Assembly (NCBI RefSeq): GCF_900116375.1
Contig: NZ_UETB01000006.1
Span: 62,001 to 126,000 of the forward strand
DNA: 64,000 nt
DNA from: Georgenia satyanarayanai
GTDB lineage: Bacteria; Actinomycetota; Actinomycetes; Actinomycetales; Actinomycetaceae
Direction: 5' to 3'
The notes under the pieces are model-generated. The model searched no databases and was not told where the DNA came from. It worked only from the letters and a program-made list of their open reading frames with translations. Below, piece after piece: positions 52,763-62,431 of the stretch (positions within the stretch are counted from its first letter, which is position 1; the number at the start of each line of letters is the position of its first letter). The position numbers and the translations under genes were made by a program.

Positions 52763-54132
52763 TGTTCGCGCCCATGGTGGTCAGCGACCCCACGGCCGCC
52801 CCGACCGCCGACTTCAGCAACGACACCTGGTGGATCTGGGTGATCAAGGCGGTGGCGATCATCGTCATGCTGCTCGTCTTCGTGCTCGTCGCGATCTGGG
52901 CCGAGCGCAAGGTCCTGGCCCGCATGCAGACGCGACCGGGCCCCAACGTGCACGGCCCCATGGGCCTGCTCCAGTCGACGGCCGACGCGATGAAGCTGCT
53001 CCTCAAGGAGGACATCAACCTCAAGGGAGCCGACCGCTTCGTCTACCTGCTGGCGCCGTTCATCGCCGCGCTGTGCGCCTTCCTCATCTACGCGGTCATC
53101 CCCTTCGGGCCGGAGGTGTCGATCTTCGGGATCGAGACCCCGCTCCAGCTGGCCGACTCCTCGGTGTCGGTCCTCTACATCCTCGGCATCACCGCGCTGG
53201 GCGTGTACGGCATCGTCCTGGGCGGCTGGTCCTCGAACTCGACCTTTCCGCTGCTGGGCGCGGTGCGCTCCTCCGCGCAGGTGATCTCCTACGAGCTGGC
53301 CATGGCGCTGGCGCTCGCCTCGGTCTTCCTCGTCGCCGGCTCGGCCTCGACGTCCCAGATCGTGGAGTCCCAGACCCGCGTGTGGTGGGCGATCATCCTG
53401 CTGCCCGCCTTCGTCATCTACCTCGTGTCGATGGTCGGTGAGGTCAACCGCCTGCCCTTCGACCTGCCCGAGGCGGAGGGCGAGCTCGTCGCCGGCCACA
53501 TGGTCGAGTACTCCTCGATGAAGTTCGCGTGGTTCTTCCTCGCCGAGTACATCAACATGTTCAACGTCTCCGCGGTGGCCGCGACGCTCTTCCTCGGTGG
53601 GTGGCGTGCCCCCTGGCCGCTGTCGGCCATCAACGACGGCATGTTCAACCAGGGCTGGTGGCCGCCGCTGTGGCTGATCGCCAAGATCTGGCTCGTCATG
53701 TTCTTCATGTTCTGGCTGCGCGGCACGCTCCTGCGCTTCCGCTACGACCAGTTCATGAACCTCGGCTGGAAGATCCTCATCCCCGCCGCCCTCGTCTGGC
53801 TCGTCGCAGTCGCCGTCGTCCAGGGACTACTCCAGTTCGCGGACGTCGACCTGCGCACGATGCTCTTCGTCCTCGCCGGCTTCTTCGTCGTCGTCCTCGT
53901 CCTCACCCTCGTGTGGCCGGAGAAGAAGAAGGAGCCCGACGCCGAGGAGGCGGCCCCCGCAGGCGCCGACGGCGTCGTCGTCGACTCGGAGTTCGACGCC
54001 TTCGCCGGTGGCTTCCCCGTGCCGCCGATGCCCGGCCAGCAGCTCCCGCCCTCCCCGCGGCGCCGCCTGGCCCAGGCCGGCACCGCGACCCAGACCAAGT
54101 CGGCACCCGCACAGGAGGCCACCGATGAGTAA
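52759..54132 (+). CDS. nuoH: NADH-quinone oxidoreductase subunit H
   Basis: This 457-residue membrane subunit (about eight or nine helices) completes the quinone chamber and links redox chemistry to proton pumping. Conserved motifs are [38 protein letters not shown] and [19 protein letters not shown]. The C-terminal 75 residues form an acidic then Pro/Ala-rich tail absent from E. coli NuoH (325 residues) and probably cytoplasmic. Start ATG overlaps the nuoG stop. Confidence 0.95.
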   Translation: MMFAPMVVSDPTAAPTADFSNDTWWIWVIKAVAIIVMLLVFVLVAIWAERKVLARMQTRPGPNVHGPMGLLQSTADAMKLLLKEDINLKGADRFVYLLAPFIAALCAFLIYAVIPFGPEVSIFGIETPLQLADSSVSVLYILGITALGVYGIVLGGWSSNSTFPLLGAVRSSAQVISYELAMALALASVFLVAGSASTSQIVESQTRVWWAIILLPAFVIYLVSMVGEVNRLPFDLPEAEGELVAGHMVEYSSMKFAWFFLAEYINMFNVSAVAATLFLGGWRAPWPLSAINDGMFNQGWWPPLWLIAKIWLVMFFMFWLRGTLLRFRYDQFMNLGWKILIPAALVWLVAVAVVQGLLQFADVDLRTMLFVLAGFFVVVLVLTLVWPEKKKEPDAEEAAPAGADGVVVDSEFDAFAGGFPVPPMPGQQLPPSPRRRLAQAGTATQTKSAPAQEATDE

Positions 54133-54850
54133 GCGGCAGGATCACGAGCCCGGCAAGGAGAACCTGCGCAAGCAGCTCGCCAAGCCCGCGAAGCGCCGGG
54201 GGGAGGTCGGCAAGCGCCTCCCGATGGACTACCAGCCCGACAAGAAGGGTCCGATCGGGGAGCTCCTCGCACCCGTCGCCGGCTTCGGCGTGACCTTCTC
54301 CTCGATGTTCCGTCCCACGGTCACCGAGCAGTACCCCTTCGAGAAGGTGCCGACGCAGCCGCGCTACCACGGCCGCCACCAGCTCAACCGCTACGCGGAC
54401 GGCCTGGAGAAGTGCATCGGCTGCGAGCTGTGCGCCTGGGCGTGCCCGGCGGACGCCATCCTCGTCGAGGGCGCCAACAACAGCCCCGACGCCCAGTACT
54501 CCCCGGGGGAGCGCTACGGCCGCGTCTACCAGATCAACTACCTGCGCTGCATCTTCTGCGGGTACTGCATCGAGGCCTGCCCCACGCGTGCGCTGACGAT
54601 GGGCAACGACTACGAGCTCACCGGCCCCACCCGCGAGGGCATGATCTACGAGAAGCAGGACCTCCTCGCCCCGCTCATGCCGGGCATGCTCGCCCCGCCC
54701 CACCCGATGGTCGAGGGCGCCGACGACGACACCTACTACCGCGGCGAGGTCACCGGGCCCACCGAGGGCCAGGTCGAGTGGGTGCGCAAGAACCGTCCCG
54801 AGGACGAGAGCCTGCAGACCGCGCGTCCCGTCGAGGGGGCCTCCGCATGA
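54125..54850 (+). CDS. nuoI: NADH-quinone oxidoreductase subunit I
   Basis: This 241-residue ferredoxin-like subunit carries clusters N6a and N6b: C97, C100, C103, C107 ([12 protein letters not shown]) and C142, C145, C148, C152 ([12 protein letters not shown]), relaying electrons to N2 on NuoB. An N-terminal basic extension of about 35 residues precedes the core and may be chosen differently by callers; the ATG at 54125 overlaps the nuoH end by eight bases. Confidence 0.95.
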   Translation: MSKRQDHEPGKENLRKQLAKPAKRRGEVGKRLPMDYQPDKKGPIGELLAPVAGFGVTFSSMFRPTVTEQYPFEKVPTQPRYHGRHQLNRYADGLEKCIGCELCAWACPADAILVEGANNSPDAQYSPGERYGRVYQINYLRCIFCGYCIEACPTRALTMGNDYELTGPTREGMIYEKQDLLAPLMPGMLAPPHPMVEGADDDTYYRGEVTGPTEGQVEWVRKNRPEDESLQTARPVEGASA

Positions 54851-55824
54851 TCCTCCCGATGACACTGGCCGAGACCGGCGTCACGAGCACGGGGGAGCAG
54901 GTCTTCTTCTGGGTCGTCGCGCCCCTCGCGGTGCTCGCGGCCCTGGGCCTGCTCTTCGCCCGCAAGGCCATGTACGCCGCCATGTGCGTCGTCTTCGTCA
55001 TGATCGCCCTGGCCGGCTTCTACATCGTCCAGGAGGCCATCTTCCTCGGCGTGGCACAGATCGTCGTCTACACCGGCGCGATCATGATGCTCTTCCTCTT
55101 CGTCCTCATGCTCGTCGGTGTCGACGCCTCCGACTCGGTCGTCGAGACGCTCAAGGGGCAGCGGTGGATCGGCTTCGTCGGGGGCGCCGGGCTCATCGCG
55201 CTCGTCGCCGCCGTCGGCCTGCGCGCCGCCCTGCCGGCCCCGCGCGGCCTGGAGGCCGCCAACGCCGACACCAACCCGGTGGGTGTGGCTCGGCTGCTCT
55301 TCTCCGACTACGTCGTGGCGATGGAGGCGGCGGGCGTCCTGCTCGTCACGGCCGCCGTCGGCGCGGTCGTCCTCACGCGCGCCGAGCGGCTGCGCAAGAG
55401 GAGCACCCAGCGTGACGTCGCCGAGGCCAAGATGGCGGCCTACGCCGCCGAGGGCGGCCGCATCCGCAGCCTGCCGGCCCCCGGTGTCTACGCGCGGCAC
55501 AACGCCGCCGACGTCCCGGCGCTCGGGGCGGACGGCAGGCCGATCGACGAGTCCGTGCCCCGGGTGCTCCGCATCCGCGGCCAGCAGCGGAGCATCGCCT
55601 CGGTCAGCCCGGAGCTCGCCGCGGAGCTCGCGACGTCCACCAGCTCCCACGCCGGTGACCTGGGCGCGCGCAGCGTCACCCAGTCCGGCATGCCGGGGAT
55701 GCCCGGCACCACACCCGCGCCGGGGACCGAGACCGTCGACGGCGAGGTGCCCACGAGCCAGAGCACCGAGGACACCGACACCAAGCGCGCCCGCGTGGCG
55801 GACCAGCAGGAGGAGCAGCGATGA
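54847..55824 (+). CDS. nuoJ: NADH-quinone oxidoreductase subunit J
   Basis: This 325-residue membrane subunit has five helices in the first 185 residues, with [23 protein letters not shown] holding the pi-bulge segment of helix 3 (seen in part as [13 protein letters not shown]). A further 140 residues form a polar, charged and probably disordered cytoplasmic tail, nearly doubling the E. coli length (184). The ATG overlaps the nuoI stop. Confidence 0.94.
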   Translation: MILPMTLAETGVTSTGEQVFFWVVAPLAVLAALGLLFARKAMYAAMCVVFVMIALAGFYIVQEAIFLGVAQIVVYTGAIMMLFLFVLMLVGVDASDSVVETLKGQRWIGFVGGAGLIALVAAVGLRAALPAPRGLEAANADTNPVGVARLLFSDYVVAMEAAGVLLVTAAVGAVVLTRAERLRKRSTQRDVAEAKMAAYAAEGGRIRSLPAPGVYARHNAADVPALGADGRPIDESVPRVLRIRGQQRSIASVSPELAAELATSTSSHAGDLGARSVTQSGMPGMPGTTPAPGTETVDGEVPTSQSTEDTDTKRARVADQQEEQR

Positions 55825-56120
55825 GCCTGGTCAACTACCTGGTCCTGTCCGGGATCCTCTTCTCCATCGGGGCGGTCGCGGTGCTGCTGCGGCGCAACAG
55901 CATCATCGCCCTCATGGGGGTCGAGCTCATGCTCAACGCCGCGAACCTCACCCTCATCACCTTCGCCCGGTGGCACGGCAACCTGCACGGTGAGGTCCTC
56001 GCCTTCTTCGTCATGCTCGTCGCCGCCGCCGAGGTCGTCATCGGCCTGGCGATCGTCGTCTCCATCTTCCGAACCCGCCGGTCGGCGTCCATCGACGACG
56101 TCAACCTGCTCAAGAACTGA
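55821..56120 (+). CDS. nuoK: NADH-quinone oxidoreductase subunit K
   Basis: This 99-residue, three-helix membrane subunit of the antiporter-like module has the conserved Glu of [15 protein letters not shown] and the second in [14 protein letters not shown]. Length equals the family norm. Starts ATG within the nuoJ stop and is followed after 11 bases by nuoL. Confidence 0.95.
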   Translation: MSLVNYLVLSGILFSIGAVAVLLRRNSIIALMGVELMLNAANLTLITFARWHGNLHGEVLAFFVMLVAAAEVVIGLAIVVSIFRTRRSASIDDVNLLKN

Positions 56121-56131
56121 CGGGGAGCAAC

Positions 56132-58096
56132 GTGCTAATGCTGGGAACTCCGGCACTGACCGTGCCCACTGACGTGGTGGACGCCGCCGCGGCAGGCGGG
56201 GCGGCCTCCTACGCGTGGCTCATGGTCGCGCTGCCGCTCGTCGGTGCCGCCGTGCTGCTGCTCGCGGGACGCCGCTCCAACGGCTGGGGCCACTGGCTGG
56301 GCGTGCTCGCCTCGGCCGGCTCCTTCGTCGTCGGCCTCCTCGTCGTCGTCCAGCTGCTGGGGCTGGACCCCGAGCAGCGGGTCATGGGGCTGCACCTGTT
56401 CACCTGGCTGCCCGCCGGTGACCTCACGGTGGACGCCGGGCTGCGCATCGACCCGCTGTCGATGACCTTCGTCATGCTCGTCACCTTCGTCGGCACGCTC
56501 ATCCACGTGTACTCGGTGGCCTACATGGAGCACGACGTCGACCGTCGCCGCTTCTTCGCCTACCTCAACCTCTTCGTCGCGGCGATGCTCCTGCTCGTCC
56601 TCGCCGACTCCTACGTGCTCCTCTTCGTCGGCTGGGAGGGCGTGGGTCTGGCCTCCTACCTCCTCATCGGCTTCTGGAACTTCCGCACGGAGTACGCCGT
56701 CGCGGCGAAGAAGGCCTTCGTCATGAACCGCGTCGGCGACGTCGGCCTGCTCCTCGCGATGATGACGATGTTCGCCGCCTTCGGCGCCGTCGACTTCGAG
56801 GGCGTCTTCGAGGGCGCGCAGGGTGCCAGCACGACGATCCTCACGATCACCGGCCTGTTCCTCCTCCTCGCCGCCTGCGGCAAGTCGGCCCAGTTCCCGC
56901 TGCAGGCCTGGCTGGGCGACGCGATGGCCGGCCCCACGCCGGTGTCCGCGCTCATCCACGCCGCCACCATGGTGACGGCGGGCGTCTACCTCATCGTGCG
57001 CTCGGCCCCGGTCTTCGACGGTGCGCCCACCGCGCAGCTCGTGGTCGTCATCGTCGGTGCGATCACGCTCGTCTTCGGGGCGGTCGTCGGTGCCGCCAAG
57101 GACGACATCAAGAAGGTGCTCGCCGCCTCGACGATGTCCCAGATCGGCTACATGATGCTCGCCGCGGGCCTGGGCCCGATCGGCTACGCGTTCGCGATCT
57201 TCCACCTCGTCACCCACGGCTTCTTCAAGGCCGGGATGTTCCTCGGCGCCGGCTCGGTCATGCACGGCATGGACGACCAGGTCGACATGCGCCGCTTCGG
57301 CGCGCTGTCCAGGCACATGAAGATCACCTGGCTCACCTTCGGCGCCGGCTGGCTGGCGATCATCGGGTTCCCGGGCCTGTCCGGCTTCTGGAGCAAGGAC
57401 CTCATCATCGAGGCCGCCTTCGTCGGCGAGGGCTGGCGCCCGTGGGTCTTCGGCACCGTCACGCTGCTCGTCGCCGGGCTCACCGCCTTCTACATGTCGC
57501 GCCTGTTCTTCATGACCTTCCACGGCAAGGAGCGCTGGGCGCCCACCCGCGAGGGCGAGAAGCAGCACCCGCACGAGTCCCCGCTGCTCATGACGGTGCC
57601 CATGGTGATCCTCGCCGTCGGGTCGGTCGCCCTCGGCGCGCTGCTCGCGCTCGGCGACGGTTTCGTCACCTGGCTCGAGCCGGTCACCGGGCACGCCGAG
57701 CACCACGACCCCGTGCTGCCCATCCCGGTCATCATGGGCGCGACGGTCGTCCTCATGGCGATCGGTGTCTTCCTCGCGTGGCGCCAGTACGCCGCGTCCA
57801 CCGTCCCGGTCGAGGCCCCCCGCGGCTCGGTGCTCACCCGCGCCGCCCGCCGCGACCTCTACCAGGACGCCGTCAACGAAGGAGTGTTCATGCGCCCGGG
57901 GCAGTACCTCACCCGCGCCCTCGTCTACGGGGACTCCGCCGTGGTCGACGGCGCGGTCATGGGCCTGGCCCGTGGCACCGCCGGGACCGGCGGGTGGCTG
58001 CGCCGCCTGCAGACCGGCTACATCCGCTCCTACGCCGCGATCATGCTCGTCGGTGTCGTAGCCGCCCTTGCCGTCGTCCTGGCCTCGCGCGGCTGA
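56132..58096 (+). CDS. nuoL: NADH-quinone oxidoreductase subunit L
   Basis: This 654-residue antiporter-like proton-pumping subunit has about 16 helices including the lateral amphipathic helix region at the C terminus. Seen are the key Glu in [18 protein letters not shown], the Lys in [19 protein letters not shown], and [13 protein letters not shown]. Start GTG 56132 (preceded by GGGGAG) or ATG 56138 are both possible. It is the distal end of the pump. Confidence 0.95.
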   Translation: MLMLGTPALTVPTDVVDAAAAGGAASYAWLMVALPLVGAAVLLLAGRRSNGWGHWLGVLASAGSFVVGLLVVVQLLGLDPEQRVMGLHLFTWLPAGDLTVDAGLRIDPLSMTFVMLVTFVGTLIHVYSVAYMEHDVDRRRFFAYLNLFVAAMLLLVLADSYVLLFVGWEGVGLASYLLIGFWNFRTEYAVAAKKAFVMNRVGDVGLLLAMMTMFAAFGAVDFEGVFEGAQGASTTILTITGLFLLLAACGKSAQFPLQAWLGDAMAGPTPVSALIHAATMVTAGVYLIVRSAPVFDGAPTAQLVVVIVGAITLVFGAVVGAAKDDIKKVLAASTMSQIGYMMLAAGLGPIGYAFAIFHLVTHGFFKAGMFLGAGSVMHGMDDQVDMRRFGALSRHMKITWLTFGAGWLAIIGFPGLSGFWSKDLIIEAAFVGEGWRPWVFGTVTLLVAGLTAFYMSRLFFMTFHGKERWAPTREGEKQHPHESPLLMTVPMVILAVGSVALGALLALGDGFVTWLEPVTGHAEHHDPVLPIPVIMGATVVLMAIGVFLAWRQYAASTVPVEAPRGSVLTRAARRDLYQDAVNEGVFMRPGQYLTRALVYGDSAVVDGAVMGLARGTAGTGGWLRRLQTGYIRSYAAIMLVGVVAALAVVLASRG

Positions 58097-58113
58097 GCTG
58101 GAGGAAGCGACCA

Positions 58114-59703
58114 ATGCAGAACATCAGTGACCTTCCCTGGCTGAGCCTGCTCATCGTCGTGCCGCTCGTCGCGGCCGCGGTGATCTGGCTCGTGCCCGCC
58201 CTCCACCGGGTGGCCCGCACCGTGGGCCTCGTCGTCTCGCTCGTCGTGCTCGCCGGCTTCGTCGTCATGGCGACCGGCTTCGACCTCGGCGCCGCCGCGG
58301 AGCAGCAGTTCACCGAGCAGCTCTCCTGGATCCCGCAGCTCGGCGTCTCCTACGCCGTCGGCATCAACGGGCTGGGCCTGACGATGGTGGGCCTGTCGGT
58401 CCTCCTCGTCCCGCTCGCGCTGCTCGCCGCCTGGCGGGAGCAGGAGATCGTGCCCGAGGGGGCGGTCGTCGCGCGCCGGCAGGCCGGCTTCGTGGCGCTC
58501 GTGCTCCTCCTCGAGGCGACGATGGTGGCGGTCTTCTCCGCCCGCGACGTCTTCCTCTTCTACGTCGTCTTCGAGGCGATGCTCGTCCCGGTGTACTTCC
58601 TCATCGGCAACTACGGCGGCCCCAAGCGCCGCCACGCCGCGATCAAGTTCCTCGTCTACTCCCTGGCCAGCGGCCTCATCATGCTCGTCGGCGTCATCGC
58701 CCTCGGCGTCATGGGCCCCGGCGGGGAGCAGGCCTTCCTCATCGACACCCTCGCCGGCACCGAGCTCGGCGTGTGGGCCGAGCGGTGGATCTTCATCTCC
58801 TTCTTCATCGCCTTCGCGGTCAAGGCGCCGATGTGGCCGGTCCACACCTGGCTGCCCGACGCCGCGCAGCAGGCCTCGCCCGGCACGTCCGCACTCCTCG
58901 TCGGCGTCCTCGACAAGGTCGGCACCTTCGGGATGCTCGCGCTGTGCCTCCCGCTCTTCCCCGAGGCCTCCCGCTGGGCGGCACCGGTCATCATCGTGCT
59001 CGCGGTCGTCTCGATCCTCTACGGCGCACTCGTCGCCGTGGGGCAGCGCGACGTCATGCGGCTCATCGCCTTCACCTCGGTGTCCCACTTCGGCTTCATC
59101 GTCCTGGGCATCTTCGTGCGCGAGGAGGTCGCCCTCACCGGCGCGATGCTCTACATGGTCGCCCACGGCGTCTCGACCGCGGCACTGTTCCTCGTCTCCG
59201 GCTTCCTCACCCAGCGCGGTGGCACGCAGGAGATCGCCGCGTACGGCGGCATGCAGCGGGTGACCCCGGTGCTCGCGGGCAGCTGGCTCGTCGCCGGCCT
59301 GGCGACCATCGCGCTGCCGGGACTGTCGGGCTTCGTGCCCGAGTACCTCGTCCTGCTCGGCACCTTCCGGGTGAACGTCGTCGCGGCGGTCTTCGCCGTG
59401 CTGGCCGTCATCATCGCGGCCCTGTACGTCCTGCTGCCCTACCAGCGGATGTTCACCGGACCGCGCAACGAGACCCTCGCGGCGCTGCCGGACCTCGGCG
59501 CCCGCGAGAAGTGGGTCGTGGCCCCGCTGGTCGCCGGCATGCTCGCCCTGGGTCTCGTGCCCGGGCCGGTCATGGACGTCGTGCGGCCGGTGGCCGAGGA
59601 GGCCGCGATCGAGCAGCCCAGCGCGCTGGACTCCGCCGCTGTGGCAGGACCTGACGGATCGAACGACGCCGCAGCCGCGGGCGCCGAGGGGAGCGAGCAG
59701 TGA
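58114..59703 (+). CDS. nuoM: NADH-quinone oxidoreductase subunit M
   Basis: This 529-residue second antiporter-like pump subunit has about 14 helices. It shows FYVVFEAMLVPVYFLIG with the essential Glu, the Lys in FAVKAPMWPVHTWLPDA, and SHFGFIVLGIF. GAGGAAGCGACCA precedes the ATG. The C-terminal tail of about 30 residues is acidic and Ala-rich. Confidence 0.95.
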   Translation: MQNISDLPWLSLLIVVPLVAAAVIWLVPALHRVARTVGLVVSLVVLAGFVVMATGFDLGAAAEQQFTEQLSWIPQLGVSYAVGINGLGLTMVGLSVLLVPLALLAAWREQEIVPEGAVVARRQAGFVALVLLLEATMVAVFSARDVFLFYVVFEAMLVPVYFLIGNYGGPKRRHAAIKFLVYSLASGLIMLVGVIALGVMGPGGEQAFLIDTLAGTELGVWAERWIFISFFIAFAVKAPMWPVHTWLPDAAQQASPGTSALLVGVLDKVGTFGMLALCLPLFPEASRWAAPVIIVLAVVSILYGALVAVGQRDVMRLIAFTSVSHFGFIVLGIFVREEVALTGAMLYMVAHGVSTAALFLVSGFLTQRGGTQEIAAYGGMQRVTPVLAGSWLVAGLATIALPGLSGFVPEYLVLLGTFRVNVVAAVFAVLAVIIAALYVLLPYQRMFTGPRNETLAALPDLGAREKWVVAPLVAGMLALGLVPGPVMDVVRPVAEEAAIEQPSALDSAAVAGPDGSNDAAAAGAEGSEQ

Positions 59704-61262
59704 ACTTCGTCCCACCGCACATCGACTGGGCAGCCCTGACGCCCGTCCTCATCGTGCTCGGCGCGGGCCTCCTCGGCATCCTCGTCGCCGCCTTCGTGCC
59801 CCGCCGGGCACGCCGGGGCACCCAGGTCGCTCTCTCGGCCCTGGCGATCGCCGGGGCGCTCGTCGCCGTCGTCTGGCGCTGGACGGTCGTGACCGTCGAC
59901 GGTCCCCAGGAGGTGGCCGGCGGCAGCCTCATCGAGGACGGCCCCGCCCTCCTCGCCCAGGGCATCATCGCGATCGTCGCGCTCATCGGCCTGCTCGTCA
60001 TCGCGGACCGCTCCGAGTGGGGTGAGGACGCCTTCGCCGCCCAGGTGGGCACCCGGCCGGGCAGCCCCGAGGAGGCGGAGGCGCAGCGCGCGGGCCTCAG
60101 CCAGACCGAGGTCTTCCCGCTCGTCCTCTTCGCGACCGGCGGCATGCTCCTCTTCCCTGCTGCGGGCGACCTCCTCATGATGTTCGTCGCGCTCGAGGTC
60201 CTCTCGCTGCCGCTCTACCTCCTCTCCGCCATGGCCCGCCGGCGCCGCCTGCTGTCCCAGGAGGCCGCGCTCAAGTACTTCGTGCTCGGTGCCTTCTCCT
60301 CGGCGTTCTTCCTCATGGGCGCGGCCCTGCTCTACGGCTTCTCCGGCAGCCTGCGGCTCTCCGAGCTCGCCGTCGCCGTCCCGAGCACGGGCGGCATGGA
60401 CGGGTTGTTGCTCGCCGGCTCGGTCCTCCTCATCGTCGGCCTGCTCTTCAAGGTCGGCGCGGCGCCCTTCCACATGTGGACCCCGGACGTCTACCAGGGC
60501 GCCCCGACCCCCATCACCGGCTTCATGGCGGCCGCCACGAAGGTCGCGGCCTTCGGGGCGCTGCTGCGCTTCGTCTACGTCGTCGTGCCCGGCCTGAGCT
60601 GGGACCTCGAGCCGCTCCTGTGGGGGGTCGCCATCCTCACGATGGGTGTGGGCACCGTCATCGCGCTCGTCCAGACGGACGTCAAGCGGATGCTCGCGTA
60701 CTCCTCCATCGCCCACGCCGGCTTCGTCCTCGTCGGGGTCCTCGCCCTCGTGCAGGACGGCATCAGCTCCGTGCTCTTCTACCTGCTCGCCTACGGGCTG
60801 GCCACGGTCGGTGCCTTCGCCGTCGTCACGCTCGTGCGTGAGCGTGACACGGAGGGCAACGTCACCGGCGAGGCCCTGCACCTGTCCCAGTGGGCGGGCC
60901 TGGGCCGACGCAGCCCGGGCCTGGCCCTGGCCATGACACTGTTCCTCCTGTCCTTCGCCGGCATCCCGCTCACCGGCGGCTTCATCGGGAAGTTCACGGT
61001 CTTCGCCGCGGGTGTCGAGGGCGGGGCCACCGTGCTCGTCGTCCTCGCCGTTCTCGCCAGTGCTGCCGCCGCGTTCTTCTACGTGCGCCTCGTCGTGCTC
61101 ATGTTCTTCACCGAGCCCGACGGCGAGCGCACGGCCGTGGTCCGCTCCGAGGGCCTGACCTCGGTGGCGATCGCGGTCTGCGCGCTCGGCACGGTCCTCC
61201 TCGGCGTCGTGCCCGGCCCGGTGCTCGACCTCGCCCAGCAGGCGGCGACGTTCCTGCCGTGA
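59700..61262 (+). CDS. nuoN: NADH-quinone oxidoreductase subunit N
   Basis: This 520-residue third antiporter-like pump subunit, the last nuo gene, has about 14 helices, FVALEVLSLPLYLLSAM with the conserved Glu, the Lys in LFKVGAAPFHMWTPDVYQGAPTP (part) and YSSIAHAGFVLVG. The GTG at 59700 overlaps the nuoM stop. Its own stop overlaps the polyprenyl synthase start, making that gene part of the operon. Confidence 0.95.
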   Translation: MNFVPPHIDWAALTPVLIVLGAGLLGILVAAFVPRRARRGTQVALSALAIAGALVAVVWRWTVVTVDGPQEVAGGSLIEDGPALLAQGIIAIVALIGLLVIADRSEWGEDAFAAQVGTRPGSPEEAEAQRAGLSQTEVFPLVLFATGGMLLFPAAGDLLMMFVALEVLSLPLYLLSAMARRRRLLSQEAALKYFVLGAFSSAFFLMGAALLYGFSGSLRLSELAVAVPSTGGMDGLLLAGSVLLIVGLLFKVGAAPFHMWTPDVYQGAPTPITGFMAAATKVAAFGALLRFVYVVVPGLSWDLEPLLWGVAILTMGVGTVIALVQTDVKRMLAYSSIAHAGFVLVGVLALVQDGISSVLFYLLAYGLATVGAFAVVTLVRERDTEGNVTGEALHLSQWAGLGRRSPGLALAMTLFLLSFAGIPLTGGFIGKFTVFAAGVEGGATVLVVLAVLASAAAAFFYVRLVVLMFFTEPDGERTAVVRSEGLTSVAIAVCALGTVLLGVVPGPVLDLAQQAATFLP

Positions 61263-62263
61263 CCACGTCCATGTTCCAGCTCGGCGACGACGAGCTCAGC
61301 GACCGTCTCCTCGCCCACATGGGTGAGGTGGAGGACCGCCTGCGCCAGGCCGTCACGGGCGCCGACGAGCTCGTCGACGCCCCCATGCAGCACCTCGCCG
61401 CGGCGGGCGGCAAGCGCCTGCGCCCGGCCCTCACCCTCCTCACCGCCGAGCTCGGCACCGCCGGACGCGAGGAGGTCGTGCGGGCGGCCGTCGCCGTCGA
61501 GCTCACCCACCTCGCCACCCTGTACCACGACGACGTCATGGACTCCGCCGCCCTGCGGCGCGGTGCCCCGAGCGCGCACGCCGTGTGGGACAACTCGGTC
61601 GCGATCCTCACCGGCGACCTCCTCTTCGCCCGCGCCTCCCAGCTCGTCGCGTCCCTGGGGGCCGACGCGGTGCGGGTGCACGCCGAGACCTTCGAGCGAC
61701 TGTGCCTGGGCCAGCTGCACGAGACCCTCGGCCCCCGCGAGGGGGAGGACCCGATCGCGCACTACATCCAGGTGCTGGCGGACAAGACCGGGTCCCTCAT
61801 CGCCGCGTCCGCCCGGTACGGCGCCGTCTTCAGCGGTGCGGGGGAGGAGCTGGCGGGCGTGCTCGAGCAGTACGGCGAGAAGGTGGGCGTGGCCTTCCAG
61901 CTCGCCGACGACGTCATCGACCTCGCCTCCGACTCCGCGACCACCGGCAAGACGCCCGGTACCGACCTGCGGGAGGGCGTGGCCACCATGCCGGTGCTCC
62001 TCCTGCAGCGCCGCGCCGCCGAGGGCAGGATCGACGCCGAGGGCGCCGCGGTGCTCGAGCGGCTCGCCAGCGACCTCGGCTCGGACTCCGCGCTGCGGGC
62101 CGCCGTCGAGCAGCTGCGCGGGCACGACGTCCTCGAGGAGGCCCGTGAGCTGGCCCGCCAGTGGGCGCGTGACGCCGTCACCGAGCTCGCCCCCCTGCCC
62201 GAGGGTGCGGTGAAGGAAGCGCTCAAGGACTTCGCCGGCCTCATGGTCGACCGCCTCGCCTAA
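61259..62263 (+). CDS. polyprenyl diphosphate synthase
   Basis: This 334-residue trans-isoprenyl diphosphate synthase elongates allylic diphosphates with isopentenyl diphosphate. The first Asp-rich motif is LYHDDVMDSAALRRG and the second QLADDVIDLASD; GGKRLRPAL begins the fold. Residues before the first motif (T-L-Y, no bulky Phe/Tyr block directly at positions -4/-5 apart from Leu-Tyr) fit a medium or long-chain product, so it probably makes the side-chain donor for MenA. Translational coupling to nuoN by GTGA ties quinone supply to complex I. Confidence 0.92.
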   Translation: MTTSMFQLGDDELSDRLLAHMGEVEDRLRQAVTGADELVDAPMQHLAAAGGKRLRPALTLLTAELGTAGREEVVRAAVAVELTHLATLYHDDVMDSAALRRGAPSAHAVWDNSVAILTGDLLFARASQLVASLGADAVRVHAETFERLCLGQLHETLGPREGEDPIAHYIQVLADKTGSLIAASARYGAVFSGAGEELAGVLEQYGEKVGVAFQLADDVIDLASDSATTGKTPGTDLREGVATMPVLLLQRRAAEGRIDAEGAAVLERLASDLGSDSALRAAVEQLRGHDVLEEARELARQWARDAVTELAPLPEGAVKEALKDFAGLMVDRLA

Positions 62264-62269
62264 CCCCCA

Positions 62270-62352
62270 CCCCCACTGTCGCAGCTGGTGCGCTGTCCGC
62301 CGGAGGCGCCCGTTCTCCGGTCGCTCAGGTCACTGATCGCGAAGTTGGGGGG
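62270..62352. repeat. imperfect palindromic intergenic repeat, copy 2
   Basis: It starts CCCCCACTGTCGCAGCTGGT and ends TCGCGAAGTTGGGGGG, the same ends as copy 1 at 41338-41427, around a different centre that folds as CCGGAG/CTCCGG (62300-62305 with 62315-62320). Arms are less well paired than in copy 1. It follows the prenyl synthase stop at the end of the nuo transcription unit, again a terminator-like position. Confidence 0.55.
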
Positions 62353-62380
62353 AGGGGCGGAGGGGTGTGTGCGGAGCGCT

Positions 62381-62386
62381 TAGACT
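62381..62386 (+). promoter_or_regulatory. -10 element upstream of fprA
   Basis: TAGACT sits 45 bases before the GTG at 62432, leaving a leader of about 39 bases. It is identical to the -10 of menJ. Confidence 0.45.
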
Positions 62387-62431
62387 GGACGGCGGATTTC
62401 CCTGCCCGCACTCTCGACCAGACGAGGCCCT

